Virus record (IMG/VR): IMGVR_UViG_3300005613_003484
Location: 1-64,000 of that record
Source of the DNA: a virus
Strand: one strand, 5' to 3'
Length of the DNA stretch: 64,000 nucleotides
This document shows, in pieces, positions 31,164 to 39,932 of the stretch. The position numbers and the translations under genes were made by a program. Under the pieces are notes generated by a model. It was given only the letters and a program-made list of their open reading frames with translations. It searched no databases and had not been told where the DNA came from. Within the stretch, counting starts at the first letter, position 1. Each line of letters begins with the position of its first letter.

Positions 31164-31868
31164 TCAAAATTCAACTATGAGAGCGTTCCCTGGTGGACGA
31201 GAAACTACGACTATTCTAGAAGAAGATCCCTCACTTGGAGATTTCCCCAATATTGTGGGATATCCATATCTATTTTTTGATTCTGGATCAAATCTTTGAT
31301 CAGATCTCCTTTTCCTCAACCTCAAATATAAGTTTTCAGACTTTGCAAAAGACCTTGCATCAATCAATCGGCCATTCAAAGTCAATCTTCCAGGACTTTG
31401 ATTGGAGGAAACATTCATGGAACCAATATACAGATAATTAATTGGACCTCCAATTGCAGGTGTACCAAGAACAATCTCTTCTTTATATTCCTCGCTTATT
31501 TTACCATACACATCTCCAATATTATCACCCTCTTCATATCCTTCTGAAATTAAACGTTTATTTGCTGCTTCTAAAAACCTACCAACAAGACCAGGATAAG
31601 ATTTTTCTATTCCCCTTAAACCTCCTCCAGCAATACTTGGTGTATTTGTCCCTTTCATTGAAATCTTATAAGTTTCATTTTTTGTCTGAAGGGCGACATC
31701 AGGATACTGTTCATTGCCCGCGAATGTTCTTCCCGAAATCTTTTCGGCAGAAATCACATTTTGTATTCTGGTTGATCCAGCGACTAAAAGAAATGGTTTT
31801 TGGGAAACTTTATAATAATCATTTATGATACGAATAAATCCTAATTCTTGTCTCTGCAAGAGATTCAT
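31164..31868 (-). CDS. Unknown protein, possible nuclease-like fold
   Basis: 234 residues. The stretch YPDVALQTKN, then YKISMKG could be a P-D-x(n)-S-x-K motif of the PD-(D/E)xK nuclease fold, but the rest does not confirm it. The C-terminus is rich in Arg and Ser and ends NALIVEF. It begins only a few bases after the mazG terminator and no ribosome site is evident, so its expression is unclear. Confidence 0.5.
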   Translation of the reverse strand: MNLLQRQELGFIRIINDYYKVSQKPFLLVAGSTRIQNVISAEKISGRTFAGNEQYPDVALQTKNETYKISMKGTNTPSIAGGGLRGIEKSYPGLVGRFLEAANKRLISEGYEEGDNIGDVYGKISEEYKEEIVLGTPAIGGPINYLYIGSMNVSSNQSPGRLTLNGRLIDARSFAKSENLYLRLRKRRSDQRFDPESKNRYGYPTILGKSPSEGSSSRIVVVSRPPGNALIVEF

Positions 31869-31871
31869 AAG

Positions 31872-31908
31872 ATAAAAAAAAAATCCCTCTAGTTATTTAG
31901 AGGGATTT
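31872..31908 (-). terminator. Strong terminator after mazG
   Basis: Stem AAATCCCTCT/AGAGGGATTT with an 8-base loop, followed by a run of about ten T on the minus strand. Confidence 0.9.
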
Positions 31909-31913
31909 CAAAA

Positions 31914-32324
31914 TCAGCGATCATCAGCAGATCTATTTTCTGAGTAATAAACATCAAAGTCACCACCTGGATAGCGTTTCATTAACTTTTTGACGTTTGT
32001 TTCAATCACATCATCAAAAGAAACTCCAAGAGCAACACATGCTTGGGCGACATACCACATTACGTCACCAAGTTCAATCTTAAGATGTTCTAGATTATCT
32101 TCATTGGCAGGTTTTCCTTGGAAGATAATCTTTTTAACAATCTCCATAAATTCTCCACCTTCTGCAGAAATGCCAACAGCAGCAGTTAGAAGACGTTGAA
32201 TTGGAACACCCTCTTCATTAAGAACGGCTAGTCTTTGAGCAAAGTCAAAATAATTCTTTGATGGATCACTTGTTACTGCATCTACAAATTCTTGATATCG
32301 ATTAAAATTTACTTGCTTAGTCAT
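31914..32324 (-). CDS. mazG: MazG-type nucleotide pyrophosphohydrolase
   Basis: 136 residues. The E-x-x-E...E-x-x-D metal site is visible: SAEGGEFMEIVKKIIFQGK then LKIELGDVMWYVAQ. MazG enzymes hydrolyse nucleoside triphosphates; cyanophage versions were once thought to lower ppGpp and have also been linked to dGTP turnover. It closes the gp41 operon, with a strong terminator just after. Confidence 0.9.
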   Translation of the reverse strand: MTKQVNFNRYQEFVDAVTSDPSKNYFDFAQRLAVLNEEGVPIQRLLTAAVGISAEGGEFMEIVKKIIFQGKPANEDNLEHLKIELGDVMWYVAQACVALGVSFDDVIETNVKKLMKRYPGGDFDVYYSENRSADDR

Positions 32325-32571
32325 GATAGTTTGTGATAAAAGGTTCTAATTCTGATTGTGGTAAAACTTGTTGCATTGGAAGTTCAAGATCGGGACTTAC
32401 CCTAACATAAGGAACATCCACGGTTTTTGGAGTTGGTGGAAGAAGAACTGTTACATATGTAAATCCCGGATGCATTTCACATAAAGAAATTGCATCTCTT
32501 TCTGAACCACAGTGACAATATCGAAGTCCATCAATATTTCTGACTTCATAATATCTAGGATTATACTCCAT
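32317..32571 (-). CDS. Small protein, unknown function
   Basis: 84 residues from the ATG at 32571 (MEYNPRYYEVRNIDGLRYCH). A Cys-His-Cys-Gly stretch is followed by SERDAISLCEMHPGFTYVTV; the C-terminal third is Pro- and Glu-rich. Possibly a small metal site. It sits between gp41 and mazG and overlaps mazG. Confidence 0.6.
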   Translation of the reverse strand: MEYNPRYYEVRNIDGLRYCHCGSERDAISLCEMHPGFTYVTVLLPPTPKTVDVPYVRVSPDLELPMQQVLPQSELEPFITNYHD

Positions 32572-32606
32572 GGATAATCCATTTTCATTTTTAAGATTTA
32601 AATCAC

Positions 32607-33977
32607 TCAAAATTGAAATCCCTTAAACTTGTCTTTCGGATCTTCATCATTATACTCCTCATCTTTTCCACTGTCAACTAGTGTTTGTTCTGATTGTTCA
32701 CAGTCATAGATACGCATTTTAGCACGATCAATACCGAGAACAAATCTCTTATGCATTGTTGGATCATTATAGCGATTCTTTAATTGTTTCACCATAATTT
32801 GTCCCAACTCCTCAAGCTCATCTGTTTTAATAAGGGCAAGCATAAGATCAGCAGTAGCAGGGAGACCAAAGGATTCAGAAGTGTCAGTAAGGTCAATGTC
32901 AGAGCTAGAATAACCAGAACGAGTGGTCTGCGTGGCAGAAACGATAGGGACGTTTGCTTCACAAGCCAACCCTCTAAGTTCTTCTGCAATTGACTTAATA
33001 TACGAATAAGAATTAACAGAGCTATTTCCCCGATACCTGCTGGAAGCACAAATATTAAGGTAATCGATAAAAATGATATTAGGTCTAAATGACTTTTTAA
33101 GTGCAAGTTCATTAAGAAGTGCCTTAAAGTGTCCACTATGAGCAGAAGCAGTAGGATACTCTTTAATTATAAGATTACCTTGAGTCTTTTTCATAAGAGA
33201 ATTGACCTTACTCTCAAACATTGGTTTGGGAAGATCTGCAAGTTCTTGAATATTAATATTCAAAAGGTTTGCATCGATTCTCTCTGCAATCTTCTCTTCT
33301 GCCATCTCAAGAGTGATATAAAGTACGTTATATCCCTGCAGAAGACATGCAGAAGCCATGTGACACATGAAAAGAGATTTGCCTACACCAGTTCCAGCAA
33401 GAGCAATGTTAAGTGTTTTATTTGGAAGACCACCTTTAGTAATTTTGTTAAGGTAATCAATATCAAAAGGAATACGATCTTCTTTTCGATGATATGACTC
33501 AAATCTCTCTTGATAGTCCTGAAGATAATCATGGCCGATATGATTATCAAAAGATACTGCCAATGCAGTACTCAAGATATTTGGAATAGCATCCCGACTC
33601 TTTTTCTCATCCTTACCATCAGCAATGTAAATTGATTCCATCAGTGCAAGATAGATTGCACGATCCCGACACCACTTTTCAGTAGAGTCCATCAACCATT
33701 GCTGATCTGCTGGATTCTCATCAAGTTTTTCAATACATTTTTTTGCAGTCTTGATATCTTCATCACTCAAATCAGAACGATTTGAAATCTCAATCTCAAG
33801 AGCTTCTAGACTAATCAAACTATCATAATTTACTACAAATTCAGCAATCTCTAAAAAGATTGTTTTTTGAACTCTATCCTCAAAATATTCTGGTTGAATG
33901 AATGGAATAACTTTTCTGGTGTAATCATCATTGTGAATTAGATTTCTTAGAATTGTGATTTCAATTTGTTCCATCAA
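32607..33977 (-). CDS. 41: Replicative DNA helicase (T4 gp41-like)
   Basis: 456 residues of the DnaB/RecA-fold family. Walker A is ALAGTGVGKSLFM; Walker B region is NIIFIDYLNICAS; other motifs include PIVSATQTTRSGY and MVKQLKNRYNDP. It unwinds DNA ahead of the polymerase and works with the gp61 primase. Overlaps uvsX by four bases. Confidence 0.95.
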   Translation of the reverse strand: MMEQIEITILRNLIHNDDYTRKVIPFIQPEYFEDRVQKTIFLEIAEFVVNYDSLISLEALEIEISNRSDLSDEDIKTAKKCIEKLDENPADQQWLMDSTEKWCRDRAIYLALMESIYIADGKDEKKSRDAIPNILSTALAVSFDNHIGHDYLQDYQERFESYHRKEDRIPFDIDYLNKITKGGLPNKTLNIALAGTGVGKSLFMCHMASACLLQGYNVLYITLEMAEEKIAERIDANLLNINIQELADLPKPMFESKVNSLMKKTQGNLIIKEYPTASAHSGHFKALLNELALKKSFRPNIIFIDYLNICASSRYRGNSSVNSYSYIKSIAEELRGLACEANVPIVSATQTTRSGYSSSDIDLTDTSESFGLPATADLMLALIKTDELEELGQIMVKQLKNRYNDPTMHKRFVLGIDRAKMRIYDCEQSEQTLVDSGKDEEYNDEDPKDKFKGFQF

Positions 33978-34978
33978 GACCCATAACTAAACTCTTTCTT
34001 TGCAATCTCATCCAGTTGTTGCATTACTTCTTCAGTGAAATACTTTTCGGGGTTTTTGTAAATTTCTTTGGCATAGATTTTCTTTCCGTCAATCTCATAA
34101 CGACCCGCCACATTCTTCCAAAGTCCACCGATTTCTCCAAGCTCCAAGAGACCATAGAATCGGTCCAATCCCCTCTCATCATAGTATAACCTAATCTCAA
34201 CGTCTTTGTTCTCTTTACTTAAACGCGACTTAGCAGTCTTTGCCTTGATAATGTTTCCAATGATTTCCGTTCCATCCTTCTCCTTTTTCTTGCTAAGATA
34301 AATGATCGTAGAGGCAGCGTACTTAAGACCGCTACCACCACCCATTTCTTTTGTAGGAACATAAGCACCGATGACATCGTAGGTATGATTGGTTACAATC
34401 ATTGGAATGTTTGCTTGACCCAACTTCAGAGTTAGCATTCTAAAAGCACCCTTGACCAGTTGGGATTTGGTCATATCACGAACTTGTTTATCGTTGAGTG
34501 CATCAGTAATCTCCTTTTCGGTAGAAAGCATACCTAAGGAGTCTAACACAAAAATGCAAGGTTTGCGTTCTTCTGCTGGTTTCTTTAAGTATATATCAAC
34601 TGCTTTAAGTGCCTTCGATCTAAAGTCCTCAATTGTAACAACGTTTACAACAACAGTTCGATCAAGATCTAATCCACGATTCTCTAGAAGAGACTTGTTA
34701 ACTGCAGCTTCTGTGTCAAAGTATAAACAGTACCCATCAGGATGAGTATCAAGAAAATTCTTGACGACAGCAAGGCTGAAAAAGGTTTTGCCAGTAGAAG
34801 ACTCACCAGCAATGGCAGTAATCTTATTACCAGATACACCGCCAAATACACTACCTGAAACCAGTGCATTAAAAATGTACGAACCTGTGTCCACATAAGT
34901 TTCAGTCTCATCAATATCTGATGCGAGTTTTGTGAAGTCATCGCCAATTTCTTTTACGATATCTTTTAAGAAGTCCAT
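33974..34978 (-). CDS. uvsX: UvsX recombinase (RecA-like)
   Basis: 334 residues. Walker A is AIAGESSTGKTFFSL, Walker B lies in CIFVLDSLGML, and the ATP-site region IPMIVTNHTYDV follows. It forms the strand-exchange filament for recombination-dependent replication, loaded by UvsY (54844-55272). The start overlaps the gp43 stop as TAATG. Confidence 0.94.
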   Translation of the reverse strand: MDFLKDIVKEIGDDFTKLASDIDETETYVDTGSYIFNALVSGSVFGGVSGNKITAIAGESSTGKTFFSLAVVKNFLDTHPDGYCLYFDTEAAVNKSLLENRGLDLDRTVVVNVVTIEDFRSKALKAVDIYLKKPAEERKPCIFVLDSLGMLSTEKEITDALNDKQVRDMTKSQLVKGAFRMLTLKLGQANIPMIVTNHTYDVIGAYVPTKEMGGGSGLKYAASTIIYLSKKKEKDGTEIIGNIIKAKTAKSRLSKENKDVEIRLYYDERGLDRFYGLLELGEIGGLWKNVAGRYEIDGKKIYAKEIYKNPEKYFTEEVMQQLDEIAKKEFSYGS

Positions 34979-36324
34979 TATGCAAAAAAGCTCTCCAAGC
35001 TAATAGTTTTTTCTACAGACCAACCAATTGCATCGAGAATTGCCCTTAGAGGTTCTACAAATGCCTTGTCAAATTGTAGTTCATGGTCAACGTATTTGTC
35101 AAGACCAAGTTCTTTGGGGAAGTCTTGAATGAAGGAAAATATGTTCTCATGAATAATATTTGGAACCTTCAGGTAACAGAATTTAATTTTCTCCCCATTC
35201 TGAATTAAGGAATACTTGTTTGTCAGTTTCTTTTCCTTTATGTAGTGATTATACAAAAGAGCACCACGAACATGAATTGGAGTCCCCTTTCTGTAAATTG
35301 TTTTCTTGTCTTGGAACTTTTCAACATCACTTACAGAACGTGGGAATGAAATTTCTTCAGCTGAAAGTTTCTTGAAATCCTTTCTTGACTTCTCAATAAA
35401 GTTAATCACATCATCTTCAGTGCCGACCATGACAAGTTTAAGTGCATCCTTAATCATCTTACGGCAAGGTGCTGGAGTCGAAGACTTAACTGCTTCGATG
35501 CCCATAATCTTGAGTTTTGGTTCTTCATAACGAACACCCTCACTATCCCATACATTGAGAATATAACGCTTCTTCGCAGTCCAAATACCACGATCAGCGA
35601 TATTCTCTCTCTTCATTTGCATTTTTTGTTCATACGCCGAAACGTAGTCCGCAAGTTCCTGATAACTAGCGTCGATGAACGGTTCCAATTTATCTTTGCA
35701 GATCTTATCAAGTATGTCAACAATTGCTGCTTTATCGCCAGATTTATTAGCAAAAAATTTAGAAACAAGAGGTCCAAGGTTAAGATAAATTGAGTCAGTG
35801 TCAGATGCGATGACATAATCTACACCTTCGGTTTTTAAAAGGTTATTTAGATATGCATTCATCTTATTCTCAATCCATCGGATTGACACTTGTCCCGATA
35901 GTGTAATTGCCTCTGCGTTTGCAAGTTTATAATACCTAAAGTATTGATTCCCAATGGCACCATAAGCAGAGTTCAAAGAAATCTTTTTTGCCATCTGAAT
36001 ATTATTACATCTAGCAATTTCTTTCTTAACTTTCTCCGAGGGATTTTTTTCATACTCTTTTTTAGCTTGAATCATTCTCTTTTTGAAAACGACTCGTTCA
36101 CTGTACATTTTATCCATAAGTTCAGGAAGCATACCCTTTACTTTACGATAGAGTGCCCCGTTTGCAGTCATAGTAAGATTTACCTTCTTTAAAGGTTCTA
36201 AATCCAAATTTTGATTGAGAAGTTTATCAACATTTACTTGATTAGAAAGTTCCATTACTTTCTTAAGTGCTTCCAATTCTTCTTTAATCTCTTGAGGGGA
36301 CATTTGTCGGACATCTTTCCACAT
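34978..36324 (-). CDS. 43: DNA polymerase gp43, C-terminal half of a split gene
   Basis: 448 residues from the ATG at 36324, seven bases after GGAG. It holds polymerase motif B (KISLNSAYGAIGNQYFRYY) and motif C (YVIASDTDSIYLNL) plus the thumb. The exonuclease and motif A lie in the separate upstream gene (36935-38206). An HNH gene sits between. The start MWKDV joins smoothly to the N-half end at AELEKM, so the ancestral gene probably read ...EKM-WKD... The two halves likely assemble into one enzyme, as known for split gp43 in some Aeromonas phages. Confidence 0.92.
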   Translation of the reverse strand: MWKDVRQMSPQEIKEELEALKKVMELSNQVNVDKLLNQNLDLEPLKKVNLTMTANGALYRKVKGMLPELMDKMYSERVVFKKRMIQAKKEYEKNPSEKVKKEIARCNNIQMAKKISLNSAYGAIGNQYFRYYKLANAEAITLSGQVSIRWIENKMNAYLNNLLKTEGVDYVIASDTDSIYLNLGPLVSKFFANKSGDKAAIVDILDKICKDKLEPFIDASYQELADYVSAYEQKMQMKRENIADRGIWTAKKRYILNVWDSEGVRYEEPKLKIMGIEAVKSSTPAPCRKMIKDALKLVMVGTEDDVINFIEKSRKDFKKLSAEEISFPRSVSDVEKFQDKKTIYRKGTPIHVRGALLYNHYIKEKKLTNKYSLIQNGEKIKFCYLKVPNIIHENIFSFIQDFPKELGLDKYVDHELQFDKAFVEPLRAILDAIGWSVEKTISLESFFA

Positions 36325-36325
36325 A

Positions 36326-36892
36326 TTATATCTCCACAACTTTATTATGTTTTTTGCGGTTTTCACTCATAGTAATAATTTGTAAGTTTTCTTCGTGATG
36401 CTTTCCACCTTTAGAAATTGGAATAATGTGATCTACTTCGTGAGGAATGTTAGTTTCTTTGGTTAGTCGTTTTGCCTCACAATAGATTTCATGTATCTTT
36501 TCTTGATCTGCAGTTTCGTCAAAAGCATCTTTCATTCTACATCTTCTACGAGCAGCAACAGAATTTAATACTGCCCTCTTATGATCCTCACCCAAATATC
36601 TAAATTTTGTAGAGCAAGAATGAGAACAAAACCGAAGTTTCCATTTTTCATTTATTGCTCTAAATCTACTAACCATAAATTCAATTCCACAATTTTCACA
36701 ATAAAGAACTTCTTTTCTTTCTTTGTTTTTATTTTCCAGATGTTTAGGTTTTTGTAAATTGAACTTTTTTATTTTTTGTTTTATAAGTGGATCAGAGCAT
36801 CCAAAAAATTCGGCACATTCTTTACGACTTTTGTTTTCAATAATATAAAGTTGATGTAGTTGTTCTTTTGTTATATTAAATTTTGGTTGCAT
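36326..36892 (-). CDS. HNH homing-type endonuclease inserted in gp43
   Basis: 188 residues. The N-terminal part has a helix-turn-helix-like stretch (SRKECAEFFGCSDPLIKQKI), followed by a zinc pair (LYCENCGIEFM, CSHSC) and the HNH motif at the C-terminus (IPHEVDHIIPISKGGKHHEE, then NLQIITMSENRKKHN). It lies exactly between the two halves of the polymerase gene and has its own late promoter. It is a free-standing gene: I found no intron core around it. Confidence 0.9.
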   Translation of the reverse strand: MQPKFNITKEQLHQLYIIENKSRKECAEFFGCSDPLIKQKIKKFNLQKPKHLENKNKERKEVLYCENCGIEFMVSRFRAINEKWKLRFCSHSCSTKFRYLGEDHKRAVLNSVAARRRCRMKDAFDETADQEKIHEIYCEAKRLTKETNIPHEVDHIIPISKGGKHHEENLQIITMSENRKKHNKVVEI

Positions 36893-36913
36893 TTAATTTT
36901 ATCCACACTTTAT

Positions 36914-36921
36914 TATTTATA
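36914..36921 (-). promoter_or_regulatory. Late promoter TATAAATA inside the gp43 insertion
   Basis: Minus-strand TATAAATA 22 bases before the HNH gene. It could also drive the C-terminal half of gp43 late in infection. Confidence 0.75.
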
Positions 36922-36934
36922 AGGTGAGGATATT

Positions 36935-38206
36935 CTACAACATTTTTTCTAACTCTGCAATACGGTTATTAAGTTCGTGCTTTTCAACAAGTGTTTCTGG
37001 TGAAATTGCGTACTGCATGATCAAATGCGGATACAGTGAGTTAAGGTCAAAACTGACCACATAATCATATCTTCCAGGAATTGGTTCCTTCACATAGGCA
37101 CCAGCATACTTGTCATCTTTATTACCACCAGTCTTTGGTGGAATTACGATATTCTTTCTCTTCAAGTAGTTGTAGATAATTGCATCCCACATACGAACTT
37201 GATAAAACACATCGTTATAGTTGACCTTTGCATCATAGGCCATCGTCAGAGCAAGTTCAATCAATTTCATCTTGTCTTCCAAACGGTCAACAAGTTCTAC
37301 GTCGATGATATTATACTCTACAAACTTCTGCCAATTATTTGTGTAGAAATCTTTAAAAGTATCAAACTCTGAGTGATCTAGTTTCTTTTGGCCAAGTTCA
37401 ACGAATGCAATATGATCCAGTCGATATGACTCTTGATTTGTATAAGTGAATTTTTTATAAAGATTCAAATAATCCAATTGAGTAATTCCACCAACATCAA
37501 TACTGATGTTCTTTCTCCCAGAGATAAAAACCTCCTTTTCTGTTACAAGACCCCATGGAGAAAGTCTTTTCATGAGTTTCTCACCCAGAACACGATTCAT
37601 ACGCCTTGTAATATAAGGCATATCATAGAGTTCAATATTCCATCCAGTCACAATGTCTGGGGTATTATCCATCCACCAATGAATAAAGTCATTAAGAAGA
37701 TCGTACTCAGAATGAAACTGGCGGAATTTGACTTTTGGATTTGTGCTATTAAATGGACCAAGACCCCAGGTAATAATATTCTTTGTAGTATAATCTTGAA
37801 TCGTAATCAGAAGAATTTCTTCAGATACATTAAAGACATCTGGGAATCCGTTTTCTGATGCAACCTCAATATCTAAACTATAAAGAGAGATTTTTGAAAT
37901 ATCAAAGTTGATGTGATCTTCTGGATACTTATCGGAGATGTATTGATAGATAAACCTCTCATTACCATAAATGGTAAAATCATCGACGCCATCATACTTC
38001 TTAATAAAATCCCGACACTCACGAACAGATCCTGGTTGAATTGCTTCAACATAGTGCCCATCTAAAGTTTTGTACTTTGTTTTCTTTTTTGAAGATACAA
38101 AAAGAGTCGGATTGAATTTCTCTCTGGTCATGAAACTTTTTCCGTTTTCATAACCCCTGACAAGAAATTGGTCTCCGACCATTTGAATGTTTGTGTAAAA
38201 TCTCAT
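36935..38206 (-). CDS. 43: DNA polymerase gp43, N-terminal half of a split gene
   Basis: 423 residues. It carries the 3'-5' exonuclease motifs (YSLDIEVASENGFPD, TGWNIELYDMPYI, YNIIDVELVDRLE) and polymerase motif A (VVSFDLNSLYPHLI). The frame ends ...NNRIAELEKML and stop. Motifs B and C are in the next-but-one gene. Nothing suggests decay: no internal stop or frameshift. It overlaps the Sm-like gene upstream by four bases. Confidence 0.93.
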   Translation of the reverse strand: MRFYTNIQMVGDQFLVRGYENGKSFMTREKFNPTLFVSSKKKTKYKTLDGHYVEAIQPGSVRECRDFIKKYDGVDDFTIYGNERFIYQYISDKYPEDHINFDISKISLYSLDIEVASENGFPDVFNVSEEILLITIQDYTTKNIITWGLGPFNSTNPKVKFRQFHSEYDLLNDFIHWWMDNTPDIVTGWNIELYDMPYITRRMNRVLGEKLMKRLSPWGLVTEKEVFISGRKNISIDVGGITQLDYLNLYKKFTYTNQESYRLDHIAFVELGQKKLDHSEFDTFKDFYTNNWQKFVEYNIIDVELVDRLEDKMKLIELALTMAYDAKVNYNDVFYQVRMWDAIIYNYLKRKNIVIPPKTGGNKDDKYAGAYVKEPIPGRYDYVVSFDLNSLYPHLIMQYAISPETLVEKHELNNRIAELEKML

Positions 38207-38487
38207 TCCTTAATAAAGTCTTTGTAGGCGCTTACCAGTTTTTCATGTGGTTCGACAATAGTCAGTATAGCATCAGAATGAATCATTAGAGTGTGCTGAC
38301 TCGTAATTTCTCCTTTGGGCCAGCGAATCATTCTATTATCAATATCTGGTTCTTCACTCTTGCAAAGAATTTGAACTGGATTGATGAGTTTGCAATCAGG
38401 TTGTCCAGATAGTGGTTCAACTTCAATTTGTTCGATTTCAGAAATCAATACAATATCAATATTCTTCAGAAGGAGGCATTGAATCAT
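38203..38487 (-). CDS. Sm-like fold protein, small version
   Basis: 94 residues from the ATG at 38487. CLLLKNIDIVLISEIEQIEV, then LINPVQILC and a C-terminal AILTIVEPHEKLVSAYKDFI follow the strand order of two other proteins in this window (38456-38812 and 52942-53379). The pattern suggests an Sm/LSm-type barrel. It overlaps the upstream paralogue by 32 bases and leads into gp43. Confidence 0.6.
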   Translation of the reverse strand: MIQCLLLKNIDIVLISEIEQIEVEPLSGQPDCKLINPVQILCKSEEPDIDNRMIRWPKGEITSQHTLMIHSDAILTIVEPHEKLVSAYKDFIKE

Positions 38488-38812
38488 TTTGTTCACCGCG
38501 AGAATTGTACATAGTAATTATATCATCAATGGGATCCACAATAGCAACAACCCAATCCAGAGGAACAGCAATTTTCTTTTCCTTAGTAAGACGAATCCAT
38601 GGAGTCATTGTAATTTCAACCTTTTCTCCATTTTCCTCAATTTCGCTTTCTTCCATGAGAATTCTTGGTTCTTGACTCACGTAATTCTCAATGACTACTA
38701 CAGGGTCATTAAAAAGATATGCAAAGACCTTTCCATTCTTTTCCGAAGTCAGTTCTTTGGCATCTGTAAGAACTTGCTCTCCAGATTTCAGAAGTACTAG
38801 TTTAATGCTCAT
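38456..38812 (-). CDS. Sm-like fold protein
   Basis: 118 residues from the ATG at 38812. SIKLVLLKSGEQVLTDAKEL at the N-terminus looks like the first strands of an Sm fold (G-E-x-V). Then FNDPVVVIENY, ITMTPWIRLTKEKKIAVPLD and DWVVAIVDPIDDIITMYNSR align with the protein at 52942-53379. Role unknown; RNA binding is a guess from the fold. The start is set by the early promoter that begins directly upstream. Confidence 0.65.
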   Translation of the reverse strand: MSIKLVLLKSGEQVLTDAKELTSEKNGKVFAYLFNDPVVVIENYVSQEPRILMEESEIEENGEKVEITMTPWIRLTKEKKIAVPLDWVVAIVDPIDDIITMYNSRGEQNDSMPPSEEY

Positions 38813-38833
38813 TTGATTCAAAAACTTTCCCAT

Positions 38834-38871
38834 ATTATAAGACCCCGCTTGGTCTTTGTCAAGCGGGGTCT
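38834..38871 (-). promoter_or_regulatory. Hairpin fused to an early promoter
   Basis: A 12-base-pair stem (38840-38871, 8-base loop) follows hsp20. TTGACA (38862-38857) starts in its first arm, the second arm is the 17-base spacer, and TATAAT (38839-38834) abuts the stem. It drives the Sm-like genes and gp43. Confidence 0.85.
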
Positions 38872-38901
38872 GGCGACGATATTGGGATTGCCCCAAACTA
38901 T

Positions 38902-39336
38902 TTAGAGATAATCCTTTCTCCTATGATGCTCAGGAACAATCTTTCCAAGAGTGATTCTCAAAAGCCCATCCTCAAAATCAACTGATCTAACTTCCGTGTC
39001 ATCAGAGAGTGTCCAGGAACGTGTAAATGACCGTTGAGCCAAACCTTTGTGTAGATACTGGGTTTGTGTCTCTTTATCCTCTTTTTGACCTTCAACAAAG
39101 AGTTTACCATCTTGTGTGTAGACATAAACTTCTTTCTTTTTAAATCCGGCAAGAGCAATTTCCAAGCGAGATTCTACATTGCTTACATGAATTAGATTGT
39201 AAGGTGGATAGTTTGCGGTTGTTTCATGAAGGGTGAAGAGTCTATCAAAATACTCATCCATTCCAATTGTATTGCGATTGATTCTTTCCAAAAGAGCAGG
39301 AAGATCCGATACCTGATATTTCATCAGTTTACTCAT
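38902..39336 (-). CDS. hsp20: Small heat-shock protein Hsp20
   Basis: 144 residues with an alpha-crystallin domain: NLIHVSNVESRLEIALAGFK, then SFTRSWTLSDDTEVRSVDFE and DGLLRITLGKIVP. Hsp20 chaperones are common in cyanomyoviruses and may help fold phage or photosystem proteins. The start is supported by AAGGAG. Confidence 0.93.
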   Translation of the reverse strand: MSKLMKYQVSDLPALLERINRNTIGMDEYFDRLFTLHETTANYPPYNLIHVSNVESRLEIALAGFKKKEVYVYTQDGKLFVEGQKEDKETQTQYLHKGLAQRSFTRSWTLSDDTEVRSVDFEDGLLRITLGKIVPEHHRRKDYL

Positions 39337-39415
39337 TTTAGTAACTCCTTTTTAAGCGAGGTTTGATTTTGTGGACCCTTTCGGCATCCAACATTATTTA
39401 ACCATAAAACGAAAA

Positions 39416-39486
39416 AAAGAGGAACGGTGAAAACCGAACCTCTTTATGGGGTGTTCCGACTTTTGTAGAGACCGCACGAAGGTCTC
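39416..39486 (-). terminator. Two hairpins after regA
   Basis: GAGACC/GGTCTC (39468-39486), then AAAGAGG/CCTCTTT with an inner CGGT/ACCG (39416-39445) followed by a T run on the minus strand. They separate regA from hsp20. No gene lies in 39337-39494. Confidence 0.8.
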
Positions 39487-39494
39487 AATACTAT

Positions 39495-39932
39495 TTATTC
39501 AGTCTCTTGAACTTTTTTTCGCTTTCCAATATTATATTTGGTTTCAAGAATCCAGTCACCCTTTTCTTTATATGAAAGAACTTTGATTTGATTCAGTGGT
39601 GCGATATTTTCAATTTGAGAAACTTCACAGACTCCAATTAGCCCCCAATCTGCTAAGAGTTGAATAATTCGATTTCTCCTTTGCACATCATTCACAGTTA
39701 GATTTGCTCTTTTACCATCAAGTGCAAAGAGTTCTTTAAAGTGAACAATGAAATATTTTCCTTGCTTATGTAGAATATGGCAAGATTGATATAGTTTCTT
39801 TTCTTTACGAGAAGCAACTCCAATTCTTGTTAGAGTTTCACGAACCTTAAGAAAATCATCGGGTTCATTTAAAGTAATTTCCACCATTTGATCTGGTGAC
39901 CACTGAACTTCAGGTTCATTAACGATACTCAT
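39495..39932 (-). CDS. regA: RegA translational repressor
   Basis: 145 residues. VEITLNEPDDFLKVRETLTR, KLYQSCHILHKQGKYFIVHF and LADWGLIGV match T4 RegA closely. RegA binds mRNA start sites of early genes and blocks translation. The start at 39932 overlaps the gp62 stop as ATGA; an inner ATG at 39887 gives the exact T4 start and is also possible. Confidence 0.94.
   Translation of the reverse strand: MSIVNEPEVQWSPDQMVEITLNEPDDFLKVRETLTRIGVASRKEKKLYQSCHILHKQGKYFIVHFKELFALDGKRANLTVNDVQRRNRIIQLLADWGLIGVCEVSQIENIAPLNQIKVLSYKEKGDWILETKYNIGKRKKVQETE

Noticed and set aside
36326-36934. Group I intron as explanation of the gp43 split
   Set aside because: No P, Q, R or S elements flank the HNH gene, the 5' exon would not end in U with a matching guide, and the C-half has its own ribosome site and ATG.
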